Source: Bacterioplanes sp965233665 (GTDB lineage: Bacteria; Pseudomonadota; Gammaproteobacteria; Pseudomonadales; Oceanobacteraceae). Taken from it: a stretch of 64,000 nt of DNA. The stretch's first letter is position 1. Every line of letters begins with the position of its first letter. Below, piece after piece: positions 46,001 to 52,033 of the stretch. The stretch lies in the NCBI GenBank assembly GCA_965233665.1, contig CBDDTG010000037.1, forward strand, positions 1 to 64,000. Reading direction: 5' to 3'. The notes under the pieces were generated by a model that saw nothing but the letters and a program-made list of their open reading frames with translations, did not search any database and was not told the origin of the DNA. The position numbers and the translations under genes were made by a program.

Positions 46001-46720
46001 GCTAAAGTACGAATTAAAGTCGACGGTGACACCGCTAAAGCCGTCACCACTGGCTAAGTCGGTATTGCTAAACCAGTTAATACTGTTGGTTTTAGTGCCA
46101 TTGGAGTCATCAATGTTCAGTACTTGAATGGTGATGCCGGCGATATCGGAACTGCCACCTTCACCGTCTTCTGCAATTGCGTCGCTATCCCAGTTACCAT
46201 CATCGGAGGAAAAGGTCAGTGTGGTGGCGGCCAACTGATGGTGATACTGATTGGCAGCAATGGCTTGGCTGGTTAATTCGATGGGCCCATGGTCCAACCG
46301 CCAGTTCGGTCCATTTTCCGACAGCCCGATAATCTCGCTCGCTGCCGCAACTGGGCGCTGTAAGAGTTGTGATAATTGCTGGATAAATAACTGACCGGCC
46401 TCACCACGTGCGACTTCACAGCCATACAGCAAAACCCCATGATGAATCTGCTCGCCTAACTGCTCTAATGGCGCTGCTAAATCGGTTAATGAGGTTAGAT
46501 CAAGTTTGCTGTTGCCAATGTGTAGCTGCCCAGGCTCTGCGTGGCAAAAAATATGCAGGTAACGGGTGCCGCCCAGCGCCTGTAACTGCTGGATCAAGCC
46601 CTTCAGGCTATCGCCATCTTGAGTGAGATAAACTGGAGCTAGACCGTTTAAGCTGGCGGCGCTAGCAATAATGTCTGCATCCGCTAGATGCGGGTCGATC
46701 ACTGCAATTCCTGTTTGCAT
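40046..46720 (-). CDS. Giant DUF4347/cadherin-like repeat/RTX/DUF4214 protein
   Basis: From ATG 46720, with GGGGAG upstream, the product is 2224 residues and lacks a signal peptide. DUF4347 covers about 1-160 (RYLHIFCHAEPG, VLLYGCEVARGEAG). A unique beta-rich region to about 350 is followed by roughly a dozen cadherin/VCBS-like repeats ending in VNDAPS-type motifs. Two of these are nearly identical, arising from a 396-bp tandem duplication. Near the C terminus are RTX nonapeptides (GNDTLFGGSGSDTLHGG) and two DUF4214-like units. The architecture suggests a type I-secreted adhesin with calcium-dependent folding. It is probably expressed from its own promoter in the 180 bases after the tail-collar gene. 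Confidence 0.87.
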   Translation of the reverse strand: MQTGIAVIDPHLADADIIASAASLNGLAPVYLTQDGDSLKGLIQQLQALGGTRYLHIFCHAEPGQLHIGNSKLDLTSLTDLAAPLEQLGEQIHHGVLLYGCEVARGEAGQLFIQQLSQLLQRPVAAASEIIGLSENGPNWRLDHGPIELTSQAIAANQYHHQLAATTLTFSSDDGNWDSDAIAEDGEGGSSDIAGITIQVLNIDDSNGTKTNSINWFSNTDLASGDGFSGVTVDFNSYFSDWGGMAVKSSDGSEFKFNGFEMYDWGGQPVGGEAMSIVAYRDGAMVGGSTVSFNANDNGSRVTQDVSGNSLYEYVDEVRIFFNDGGGYMAINNIIIDTAIAPNTAPSLGGTPADDTATEDVATAIDLSAYNISDAELDDPITLTLSVDRGTLAALGGNGTASGVTVAGSGTNSMTLAGGEADLNIFLDNTSNILFTTASNDTTAATLTVTPNDGTSNGTADTVTINISAVNDDPTVTGLVSDITFTEDTQGNVDLSAAAFADVDSGNVTVTLTASEGTFATPADGAGVGGGVTETLVNATTITLVGTAADINTYLDTASNVQWTGASNDSGNDASTFTITANDGDGSGDVALGTINADITPANDDPTATGLPTDLTFSEDTQGNVDLSPVSFADVDSATLTVTLTASEGTFATPADGAGVGGGVTETLVNATTITLVGTAADINTYLDTASNIQWTGASNDSGNDASTFTITANDGDGSGNVALGSVNADITAVNDAPSLDAGQSPILTAVDEDAGDDDGSGADGDDDGANNANNPGTSVATMVVDGSITDVDGGAVEAIAVTQVENTNGIWQYSTDNGTSWNNFSGTTGSSVDLTATARLLDGSLGGGSTQLIRFVPDANYSGTASITFHAWDKSSGSAGGTANASTTGNATPFSTASDTASVTINAVNDAPVFTGLDGTPSYTEGTAAVQLDANATISDQELDALNGGNGDYSGASLTIARNGGADASDLISVLTGGSLTVAGGPNGGGTVTAGGNVIATIANTGNGQLQLSFADNGTTPTTALVNEVLQAIRYSNSSNDPAANVQLDFTVSDGAANGTGSITVSLTDVNDAPSLTATGGNPTFVEGGAAQDLFNTIGSDTVETSQTFTGLTLTVTNVADGSSEILSFDGSDVALTNGNSVNTATNGLTTNVSVTGSTATVSFTGATLSEAQLQTLIDGLTYRNSSDNPTTAGNRVVTITGVTDSGGTANGGNNAATPNLTSTVSLTGVNDAPVVSNVYTETSQVVAGNGAQALSGFADAAVANSDSADYNGGFVTLAQTSGTANGNWFVDGTTVTSGGDASVSAGETVLVTGTAIGTVDVTDDGQGGNDFTINFGANATDARVQTLLQQLQYEAPSALGDRDFTLTLNDADGTANGGDADDSGSFTISVTPNPPVIGNLDSDSVNASEGGGTVLLDAGSNATLTDADSVDLNGGTITVSVTNNADAASDVLSVDTSGVVSLAGTTAGSNVSVSGTVIGTLVNNIAAGNDFAVNLSALSTPALVQSLLRALTFEATGESPAESTRTVNITVSDGQGSGSADVSVAVTAVNDAPQLAGLISDVSFTEDTAANLDLSAATLSDVDTVGSVTLTLTASAGTLSATSGGGVTIGGSASAALTLTGTIADIDSYLNGANITHAPGENLAGNDAATVSLSVNDGGTNTALGSVNIDITPVNDAPTAADDTVDISYNGTHTFTAADFGFSDVDLGDSLQSVRIDTVPAAGILTLNGNAVNNGDVISVADINATLLQFSPTSGESGAAYATLAFSVNDGTVFAAASNTLTFDVATAPTTPNNPDPNAPDSTELIDGTTVEKRTGTENGQQVSKITIGPISSDRQDTDSSSNLADIPLHFDGDNQPVTTLRLPGGIGATARANETAIDQTSFRDGLYLLRDSAPASDWFSMINGMDQWLNGIGAGWLNQVTFTSDSNEAPSEPIKISGVEGDKTEVMVIDASQLPAGTIIDLDNIEFAIIVGDVAVRGGSGSNVVFAGSGNQNIVLGAEDDELHGGDGNDTIGSEGGDDRLFGDDGNDTLFGGSGSDTLHGGQDSDVIIISGNRDNYLVERENAVTRISHINNLNETDTLINVETLRFSDQDIIINYDQDHDWLAALYMQLLGRQADIGGFQYWTNLIDQGASVGDIVNGFLYSQEFIERWDINPGEMNSDQTLELYYNTLLGRDSDQAGFASWQQYLQAGATEDDVLYGFVMSAEMQQYHQSAEQWDFLI
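40056..40126 (-). repeat. 71-bp perfect inverted repeat, copy 2
   Basis: This is the complement of 39122-39192, with no mismatch. Weaker similarity between the two giant genes extends about 500-650 bp inward through the DUF4214 and RTX coding regions. Confidence 0.95.
44492..45283 (-). repeat. Tandem 396-bp duplication inside the giant gene
   Basis: Two adjacent units of 396 bp (132 codons) are nearly identical over long stretches. For example, TGATGTCTGCAGCCGT occurs at 44671 and 45067. Both encode FSEDTQGNVDLS- or FTEDTQGNVDLS-type starts and VTLTASEGTFATPADGAGVG. The unit length is a whole number of codons, so copy-number change keeps the frame. Confidence 0.85.
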
Positions 46721-46900
46721 GGCATCACTCCCCATACCTTATTCTTCCCCAAATACGGTGGATTATTTTTATGCTGCTGTAGACAGTGTAGTCAGCCTTT
46801 TTAGCTAAATAGCAGTCGCTTAATGATCTAAGAACATACCCATGCAGATATATGGTTTCATGACATTTCCTTTACGTTTTGTTATCCACTTACAATAAGT
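46721..46900 (-). promoter_or_regulatory. Upstream region of the giant gene
   Basis: This AT-rich gap between the tail-collar gene stop and the giant gene start probably carries the promoter of the latter. A CATAAAAATAAT stretch read on the minus strand is the best -10-like candidate. A 13-codon frame with a ribosome-binding site lies at 46861-46820 but cannot be called a gene. Confidence 0.3.
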
Positions 46901-47602
46901 TTAGTCTCTGCTGGGGTAGACCCCTTGAACGGCAATACAGTGCAGCAGACCGAGCTGCGGTGGGAGGTGAAAAAAAGGTCTAGATCCGCCTGTTGCTTTG
47001 ACGGTCACCGTGCCACTGGGAGTGACCTCTGTAGCTGACATAGCACTGACACTGCCTTTAATATCACCCACTTCCTTACCGCTACCGTCTGACCAAATAG
47101 CGGCAGAGGCTGGCCCAGACTCTGGAGATTCTGTTAACCGACCGGAATCAGGTTTTGTCGAGTTGCTGCCAGAGTCAGCGTATACCGGGATTGTTACGCT
47201 GGTTTGATTAAAGGACACGTCAGATGAGTTGCCCTTGAAAATCACTTGGTGTGTGTGGGCGGGTAAGTGTTCGGGTTGCAGTATGGTCTCTTCTGATCCG
47301 CGCATTTGTCCCCGCACAACGTTAGATAACCCACGTCCTTGGCCGCTGCCAACGCTGGAGCGACCACGCAGGTCTGGCAATCCAAAGGTGCTGACACCGT
47401 CACCGCCGTAAGTGCTGCCGATTAAAGAATACAATGTGGCATTAGCGCTAATGGGCAGCGTTTGTCCTCTTGCTTCGACATAGTTAACAGGGCAGTAGTT
47501 AGCCGCTGTGACGCAAATGGAGCCTATTAGGGGCTCAGTATTGCAGGTGGCGTAACTTAGCCAGGGCATAAGGCAAGTGGCTAGGACAATTTTGATTTTC
47601 AT
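46901..47602 (-). CDS. Secreted tail-collar-domain protein 1
   Basis: From ATG 47602, with GGAG upstream, the product is 233 residues. It starts with a signal peptide (KIKIVLATCLMPWLSYA). The mature part opens CNTEPLIGSICVTAANYCPVNYVEARGQ and continues with the phage tail-collar motif YGGDGVSTFGLPDLRGRSSVG, then EHLPAHTHQVIF. It ends PPQLGLLHCIAVQGVYPS. The collar fold is usual in phage short tail fibres and in Microcystin-dependent protein relatives. The signal peptide and cysteines argue for an exported, disulfide-bonded bacterial protein. It overlaps no gene after the chosen start. Confidence 0.8.
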   Translation of the reverse strand: MKIKIVLATCLMPWLSYATCNTEPLIGSICVTAANYCPVNYVEARGQTLPISANATLYSLIGSTYGGDGVSTFGLPDLRGRSSVGSGQGRGLSNVVRGQMRGSEETILQPEHLPAHTHQVIFKGNSSDVSFNQTSVTIPVYADSGSNSTKPDSGRLTESPESGPASAAIWSDGSGKEVGDIKGSVSAMSATEVTPSGTVTVKATGGSRPFFHLPPQLGLLHCIAVQGVYPSRD

Positions 47603-47628
47603 AAACACGCTCCTGTGTATTGGATAAA

Positions 47629-48348
47629 TCAAAGGTTACGAGGTGGATACTGGCCATCAACCACCACGCAGTACTGCAACCCCAGTTGCGGTGGTAATCG
47701 TTCGAGGTCTATTGGTTGGTGATCTGGTGTTATCTGAATAGCCGATCCAGTGCTGGTCAAACTAGCCTTAATGGCTAGGTGGTTTGTTACCCAGAAGCCG
47801 GCAATATTTCCCGGTGCAGACGACCAAATTGCGGCTGAGGTGGGGCCGGAGTCGGCAGAGCTGGCTAGGTAGCTAATAGCGCTTGGTTTGGTAGAAGTCG
47901 CGCTGGTATGGCGATAGGTGGGAATAGAAATCGACAAGGGAATTGCTGGCACGGTTACAGTATCGCCGGAAAAAGTGGCTTGATGGGTATGCATAGGCGT
48001 TTCTGAGTTGATCAACTGGTATGACTCTATACCACGCCACTCGCCGATATATATTGGCCAATCGCCGCCATAGTTCACTCCAACTGGGGTGCGACCTCTT
48101 AAATCAGGCACGGCAAAAACAGCTCTTCCGTCTCCACCGAAGTTTGTCCCAAGTAACGAAAATAGGACGTAATATTCAGCGGTCGGCAATAATTGGCCAT
48201 CTGCTGGCACAGTGCCACGTGGGCAAAAGGCGTTGGCTGTGGCGCAAATGGAGCCGGTATAACTCTGACTCATATCACCGCAGGCTAAAGCCGCAGGAGT
48301 GAAGTGGGTTACTGCGAGTGCTATTGCGATGCTGTTGATGCGCTTCAT
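47629..48348 (-). CDS. Secreted tail-collar-domain protein 2
   Basis: ATG 48348 follows GGAG and gives 239 residues with a signal peptide (KRINSIAIALAVTHFTPAALA). The mature part has YTGSICATANAFCPRGTVPA, the collar motif FGGDGRAVFAVPDLRGRTPVG and PMHTHQATFSG, and ends PPQLGLQYCVVVDGQYPP. It keeps the same four cysteine positions as its neighbours except that the first is offset (ACGDMSQ). It lies 26 bases before gene 1 and is probably in the same transcript. Divergence in the centre, where the three proteins differ most, suggests variable tips. Confidence 0.8.
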   Translation of the reverse strand: MKRINSIAIALAVTHFTPAALACGDMSQSYTGSICATANAFCPRGTVPADGQLLPTAEYYVLFSLLGTNFGGDGRAVFAVPDLRGRTPVGVNYGGDWPIYIGEWRGIESYQLINSETPMHTHQATFSGDTVTVPAIPLSISIPTYRHTSATSTKPSAISYLASSADSGPTSAAIWSSAPGNIAGFWVTNHLAIKASLTSTGSAIQITPDHQPIDLERLPPQLGLQYCVVVDGQYPPRNL

Positions 48349-48479
48349 GGTAGGAACTCCCTGATCCTTCAAACCTAATCCATCAAATATGAGCCGTTGT
48401 AGGCACGTTGGGTCTTACTATAAAGACTGAGAACTCATAGCTGGGAAGCAATCGTGTTACCGCACCTTACCGCTACAGG

Positions 48480-48515
48480 CAGCCTTGCCAGGCCGGGCTA
48501 TGCCGGCCTAGGCTG
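48480..48515. terminator. GC-rich nested hairpin after tail-collar gene 3
   Basis: An outer CAGCCT/AGGCTG stem encloses an AGGCCGG/CCGGCCT stem with a six-base loop. It lies ten bases after the stop of the third tail-collar gene (minus strand) and before the second. No T-tract follows, so it may be a weak terminator or an mRNA-stabilising structure. Confidence 0.45.
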
Positions 48516-48524
48516 TCGATAAAG

Positions 48525-49217
48525 CTAGTCGCGTGGTGGAAACAAGCCGACCAAGGCTACGCAATAGCGCATCCCCGTCTGCGGCGGGCGACTATCGAAT
48601 GACTGGCTACCGCCTGTGTTGCCAACTGTTACTGCACCGGTCACGGCACCGCTGGCACTAATGCCACCGACTTGTGCTGCGGTTTCAGTATTTTCTGCTG
48701 CCCAGATGGCAGCGGCATTCGGGCCACCTGGCGATGCTGCCAGATAATTCTGGCTGTCGCTGGGTGTCGTTACGTTGGAGCCCGAGTTGGGTACCACAGG
48801 GATGGATACATCTATTGCGACTGGGCTTGAAACTGTAGCACTGTGGGTATGGCTGGGCAGGTTGAGTAAGTTGAGCGTAATGGACTCTCGCCCTGGCATG
48901 GCACCTTGACGAATGTTTTGCAAACCAGGACCGGTGCCGATCCCAACGGGTGTGCGTCCCCTTAGATCGGGCAGGCCAAAGGTCGTTCTGCCATCTCCCC
49001 CGTAATTAGTTCCGAGCAGCGAAAACAGTGCGGAGTAGCTGGAAATCGCTAAGAGTTGGCCGTTTGCTTCGGCAAATCCTCTAGGGCAAAAAGTCGCCGC
49101 CGTCATACACATAGAACCGATATAAGGCTCTGGCACGCAGTTGGCTTGGGTGAGGTGGGTAAAGGATAATGACGCCATTGTCGTCATGAGAATGGCAGAT
49201 TTGCTGATCACGTTCAT
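48525..49217 (-). CDS. Secreted tail-collar-domain protein 3
   Basis: The product is 230 residues with a signal peptide (NVISKSAILMTTMASLSFTHLTQA). The mature part opens CVPEPYIGSMCMTAATFCPRGFAEANGQ and has the collar motif YGGDGRTTFGLPDLRGRTPVG and NLPSHTHSATVSS. The C terminus is PPQTGMRYCVALVGLFPP. The three genes are clearly paralogues. This one is separated from the other two by a hairpin and may be transcribed on its own or at a different level. No phage structural genes are nearby. Confidence 0.8.
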   Translation of the reverse strand: MNVISKSAILMTTMASLSFTHLTQANCVPEPYIGSMCMTAATFCPRGFAEANGQLLAISSYSALFSLLGTNYGGDGRTTFGLPDLRGRTPVGIGTGPGLQNIRQGAMPGRESITLNLLNLPSHTHSATVSSPVAIDVSIPVVPNSGSNVTTPSDSQNYLAASPGGPNAAAIWAAENTETAAQVGGISASGAVTGAVTVGNTGGSQSFDSRPPQTGMRYCVALVGLFPPRD

Positions 49218-49380
49218 AAAGCGTTCCGTCCTGTGGTTGAGTTGAGTGGCAGCAACTCAGTGACGGATGCTTGTTGAGACATGTCCATGCTGGTGTGCAA
49301 AAACAGTTCTAACGGCTGAATAACTGACCTGGTTGGCCAGATTGAATTTGCTCTTAAAAAGTTCTAATGAGAGGGGGAGC

Positions 49381-49406
49381 GCGCACGAAGGGAGAAATCC
49401 GTGCGC
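49381..49406 (-). terminator. Hairpin after lipA
   Basis: Read on the minus strand, GCGCACG pairs with CGTGCGC around a 12-base loop, starting six bases after the lipA stop. A C/T-rich stretch follows rather than a clean T-run, so termination efficiency is uncertain. Confidence 0.5.
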
Positions 49407-49412
49407 TGAAGG

Positions 49413-50441
49413 TTAACTAACGGTAGTGATGGGAATGCGCCCAGCGGGAACGTCTGGCAGCTCAATGCCCAGATTATTTTGCTCAAATACCTTATCGGCA
49501 CGATAGCTAGAACGCACCATAGGGCCTGAGGCCACTTCCATAAAGCCCTTTTCCAGCCCCACATCGCGGTAATGATTGAACTGCTCAGGAGTAACGTAGC
49601 GATCCACAGGCAAGTGGTTCTTGGTGGGGCGTAAATACTGGCCCAAAGTTAAAATATCCACACCAATGGCTCTGAGCTCGTCCATGGTTTGATAAATTTC
49701 TTCGTCGGTCTCGCCGATGCCCACCATCAAACTGGTTTTTACCAATACGTTTGGGTTGTGCCGCTTGGCAAAGGCCAACACATTCAGGGTTTGCTCATAG
49801 CCAGCACGTGGGTCACGCACAACGTGCGTTAGGCGCTCAACGGTTTCGACGTTTTGGGCAAACACATCCAGACCTGAATCCACCACTTTGGCGACGTGCT
49901 CTTCAATGCCATCAAAGTCGGGCGTCAGTGCTTCGACCTTAACTTTTGGGGTGCGTTGCTTAATCGCAGAGACACAGGCGGCATAGTGAGCGGCACCACC
50001 GTCGTCGAGGTCGTCACGATCCACAGAGGTTAAAACGATATAGCGCAAACCCATCAGTTCAACGGACTCGGCGACGTTTGCCGGTTCGTCTTGGTCTAGC
50101 CAGCCATTGGGATTGCCAGTATCGACGGCACAAAACTTACAGGCACGGGTGCAAACCGAGCCCATCACCATGATGGTGGCGGTACCGTTATTCCAGCATT
50201 CGCCCATATTGGGGCAGTGGGACTCTTCGCACACGGTGCTTAAGCGATGCTCGCGTACATTGGCTTTGACTTCTTCAAAGCGTTGCCCGCCTGGGATTTT
50301 TGCACGTAGCCATTTGGGCTTGCGGCCAACGGGCATCTCCTCGCTGTGGTTACGGGCTTTGATGCCGTCTTTAATGGCACTGAAGCCATGTTCGCTTTGG
50401 AACTTGCTGCCACTGCGAATGGGCGTGGAGTCTTTACTCAT
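49413..50441 (-). CDS. lipA: Lipoyl synthase
   Basis: LipA inserts two sulfurs into octanoyl groups on the E2 and H proteins, using S-adenosylmethionine radical chemistry. From ATG 50441 (SKDSTPIRSGSKF) it is 342 residues. The auxiliary cluster cysteines are in CEESHCPNMGEC and the radical-SAM motif is CTRACKFCAVDTG. The C-terminal serine signature appears as RSSYRADK. A longer frame upstream would add an unlikely hydrophobic leader. The usual partner lipB is not adjacent here, and the gene stands apart from its neighbours. Confidence 0.95.
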   Translation of the reverse strand: MSKDSTPIRSGSKFQSEHGFSAIKDGIKARNHSEEMPVGRKPKWLRAKIPGGQRFEEVKANVREHRLSTVCEESHCPNMGECWNNGTATIMVMGSVCTRACKFCAVDTGNPNGWLDQDEPANVAESVELMGLRYIVLTSVDRDDLDDGGAAHYAACVSAIKQRTPKVKVEALTPDFDGIEEHVAKVVDSGLDVFAQNVETVERLTHVVRDPRAGYEQTLNVLAFAKRHNPNVLVKTSLMVGIGETDEEIYQTMDELRAIGVDILTLGQYLRPTKNHLPVDRYVTPEQFNHYRDVGLEKGFMEVASGPMVRSSYRADKVFEQNNLGIELPDVPAGRIPITTVS

Positions 50442-50578
50442 GAAGTCTGTGGATACCTCTAAGCACGGTAATGCAATCATGCATAAGAATACCATGATGG
50501 CCAGTGCCATGCCGAGTTGGCAAAACGTCGCAAGTAAGATTGTCGTCGCCTTGGCAAACCCCGCAGAGGAGGGGGTGT

Positions 50579-51340
50579 TCAGTTGCGCTTAGCCACCAAG
50601 GTGCTGTGGCGGCTGTCGTACTCGAAGGTGTCCCACTCCCAGTGATTAAACAGTTCGCTGAGTTGCGCGCTACCAATCAGTCGGCTCATACCTTGATCGA
50701 AGTGCTGAGCCAAAGTTCGGCCGCGCTCCGTATCGGCGAAGGCAATGTAGATGGGGTGTGCATCGACGGTGAATACTGACCACTGTTGCGGATCCAGTTG
50801 CCCTTGTTCCACTTCACTCCACAAGCTGTTGCGGGCATTAATCATGACATCGATATCGCCCTTTTTGAGGTGGTGTAACAACTGTTGCTGGTGCCGTAAA
50901 CGATGAGGACGTAAGAATTCATCCTCCGCGCCATCAATGCGATAGCCACGCACTTTGCCAACATGCAGCCCTTTGAGTGCTTCCCACCCTTGCCACTGCA
51001 ACTGGCCTTTACGGAACACCACGGAAATGACATCGCTATCGAGATGCCATTCTGGCAATACGAGGCCGTGCTCTTCAGCTTCGCGCTGATAAACACCCAC
51101 GACGGCATCCGCTTGGCGATAGCGCACCATGCCAACGGCGCGTGTGTAGGGGGCGGTTTCAGGTTGGACTTCAATGCCTTGCGGTTCAAATACTGCTCGC
51201 AGCATGTCCCAATACAAGCCACTGCCATCGGCATGAGTGGCTTTGTCACGGTCTTCTGCGGTGATGTGGATAACAGCTGGTGTCTCTGACCAGGCCAGAT
51301 TGGTCATGAGCAGCAAACTGATCAATGAAAATAAGCGCAT
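50579..51340 (-). CDS. Periplasmic substrate-binding protein, SBP_bac_3-like
   Basis: ATG 51340 follows AGGAG by seven bases and gives 253 residues with a signal peptide (RLFSLISLLLMTNLAWS). The mature protein shows the fold pattern of amino-acid-type solute-binding proteins: HADGSGLYWDMLRAVFEPQGIEV, PYTRAVGMVRYRQADAVVGVY and LKKGDIDVMINAR. No permease or ATPase gene accompanies it, so it may be an orphan binding protein or a sensor component rather than a transporter part. Confidence 0.75.
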   Translation of the reverse strand: MRLFSLISLLLMTNLAWSETPAVIHITAEDRDKATHADGSGLYWDMLRAVFEPQGIEVQPETAPYTRAVGMVRYRQADAVVGVYQREAEEHGLVLPEWHLDSDVISVVFRKGQLQWQGWEALKGLHVGKVRGYRIDGAEDEFLRPHRLRHQQQLLHHLKKGDIDVMINARNSLWSEVEQGQLDPQQWSVFTVDAHPIYIAFADTERGRTLAQHFDQGMSRLIGSAQLSELFNHWEWDTFEYDSRHSTLVAKRN

Positions 51341-51471
51341 AGCCAAGCTCCTTTTTCAGGCCCCCATCTGGGTAGAGCTCCAGCGTAGCGCTGAGGAAAA
51401 TTATTGACCTGGTCTGACTAGTGCAAAAGTTGTAGGAAAATCCCCCAGCACACTGTGAGAAGGCCTGTTAT

Positions 51472-51864
51472 TCACAATTGACAGGAGTCACAACGCGATT
51501 GGCCCGTCAGCAGCCTAGAAATGCGGTGCCGATGGCGGGCGAAGAAGCGGTAGCCCAGGTCTGCCAACAAACGAATGCCTGGCCAGCGCAGGGGCGCGAT
51601 CCAATGCCCTTTACCTACCGCGCGCCAGCTAGCGTAGGTGGCATCTAGCCCAAAAAGGTAACGCCCATGCTCGTCGATGGCGGTGAGAATTCGGTTGGCT
51701 TGTTTGGCATCAATGTCAGGGAACTCTCTATTTAGCTCGGCACTGTGAAGGTCTACTAGGCGCAGCTTGTTGTGGTGATCCAGCTGCTTTAAATAACGCA
51801 TTTCACGGGTGCACAAAGGGCAGCGGCCATCGATAAAAACTGTCAGCGCAGGGGAAGAGCTCAT
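51472..51864 (-). CDS. DCC-family (DUF393) thiol-disulfide oxidoreductase-like protein
   Basis: From ATG 51864, which has GGAGG upstream, the product is 130 residues. It carries the DCC motif as FIDGRCPLCTREMRYL near residue 12, followed by LRLVDLHSAELN and GLDATYASWRAVG, all usual in DUF393. The C-terminal end CDSCQL adds two cysteines. These small thioredoxin-like proteins are thought to be redox-active, but few have a known role. It diverges from the V-type ATPase operon across 169 bases. Confidence 0.85.
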   Translation of the reverse strand: MSSSPALTVFIDGRCPLCTREMRYLKQLDHHNKLRLVDLHSAELNREFPDIDAKQANRILTAIDEHGRYLFGLDATYASWRAVGKGHWIAPLRWPGIRLLADLGYRFFARHRHRISRLLTGQSRCDSCQL

Positions 51865-51933
51865 GCTAAACCTCCGGTATGAAAATAAACGCCTGAGGAC
51901 GGCAGTACGCCTTGCCAAGGCTATCTTACAGTC

Positions 51934-51965
51934 GCGTTAAGCCGGTCAAAAGGCTGACTTAACGC
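51934..51965. promoter_or_regulatory. Dyad upstream of the V-type ATPase operon
   Basis: GCGTTAAG (51934-51941) and CTTAACGC (51958-51965) form a perfect 8-bp inverted repeat with a 16-base centre containing AGCC/GGCT. It lies 69 bases before the subunit B start, in the divergent region shared with the DCC gene. It may be an operator. Confidence 0.4.
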
Positions 51966-52033
51966 AATGACGCTGATGGATAAGCAATGCTATCTATAGC
52001 GTCTGCAGAGCTTCTACGACCAGAGGACCGAAC

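Noticed and set aside
35648..46720. A complete type I secretion locus around the giant RTX-like proteins
   Set aside because: No ABC exporter, membrane fusion protein or outer-membrane channel gene is present between the giant genes or beside them; secretion route remains inference.
46820..46861. A 13-codon minus-strand frame with a good ribosome-binding site before the giant gene
   Set aside because: Too short to judge, with no repeated control codons or attenuator structure. Kept only as a remark on that intergenic region.
46901..49217. Prophage remnant suggested by tail-collar domains
   Set aside because: All three proteins have signal peptides and conserved cysteines, and no other phage genes, integrase or attachment sites are nearby.
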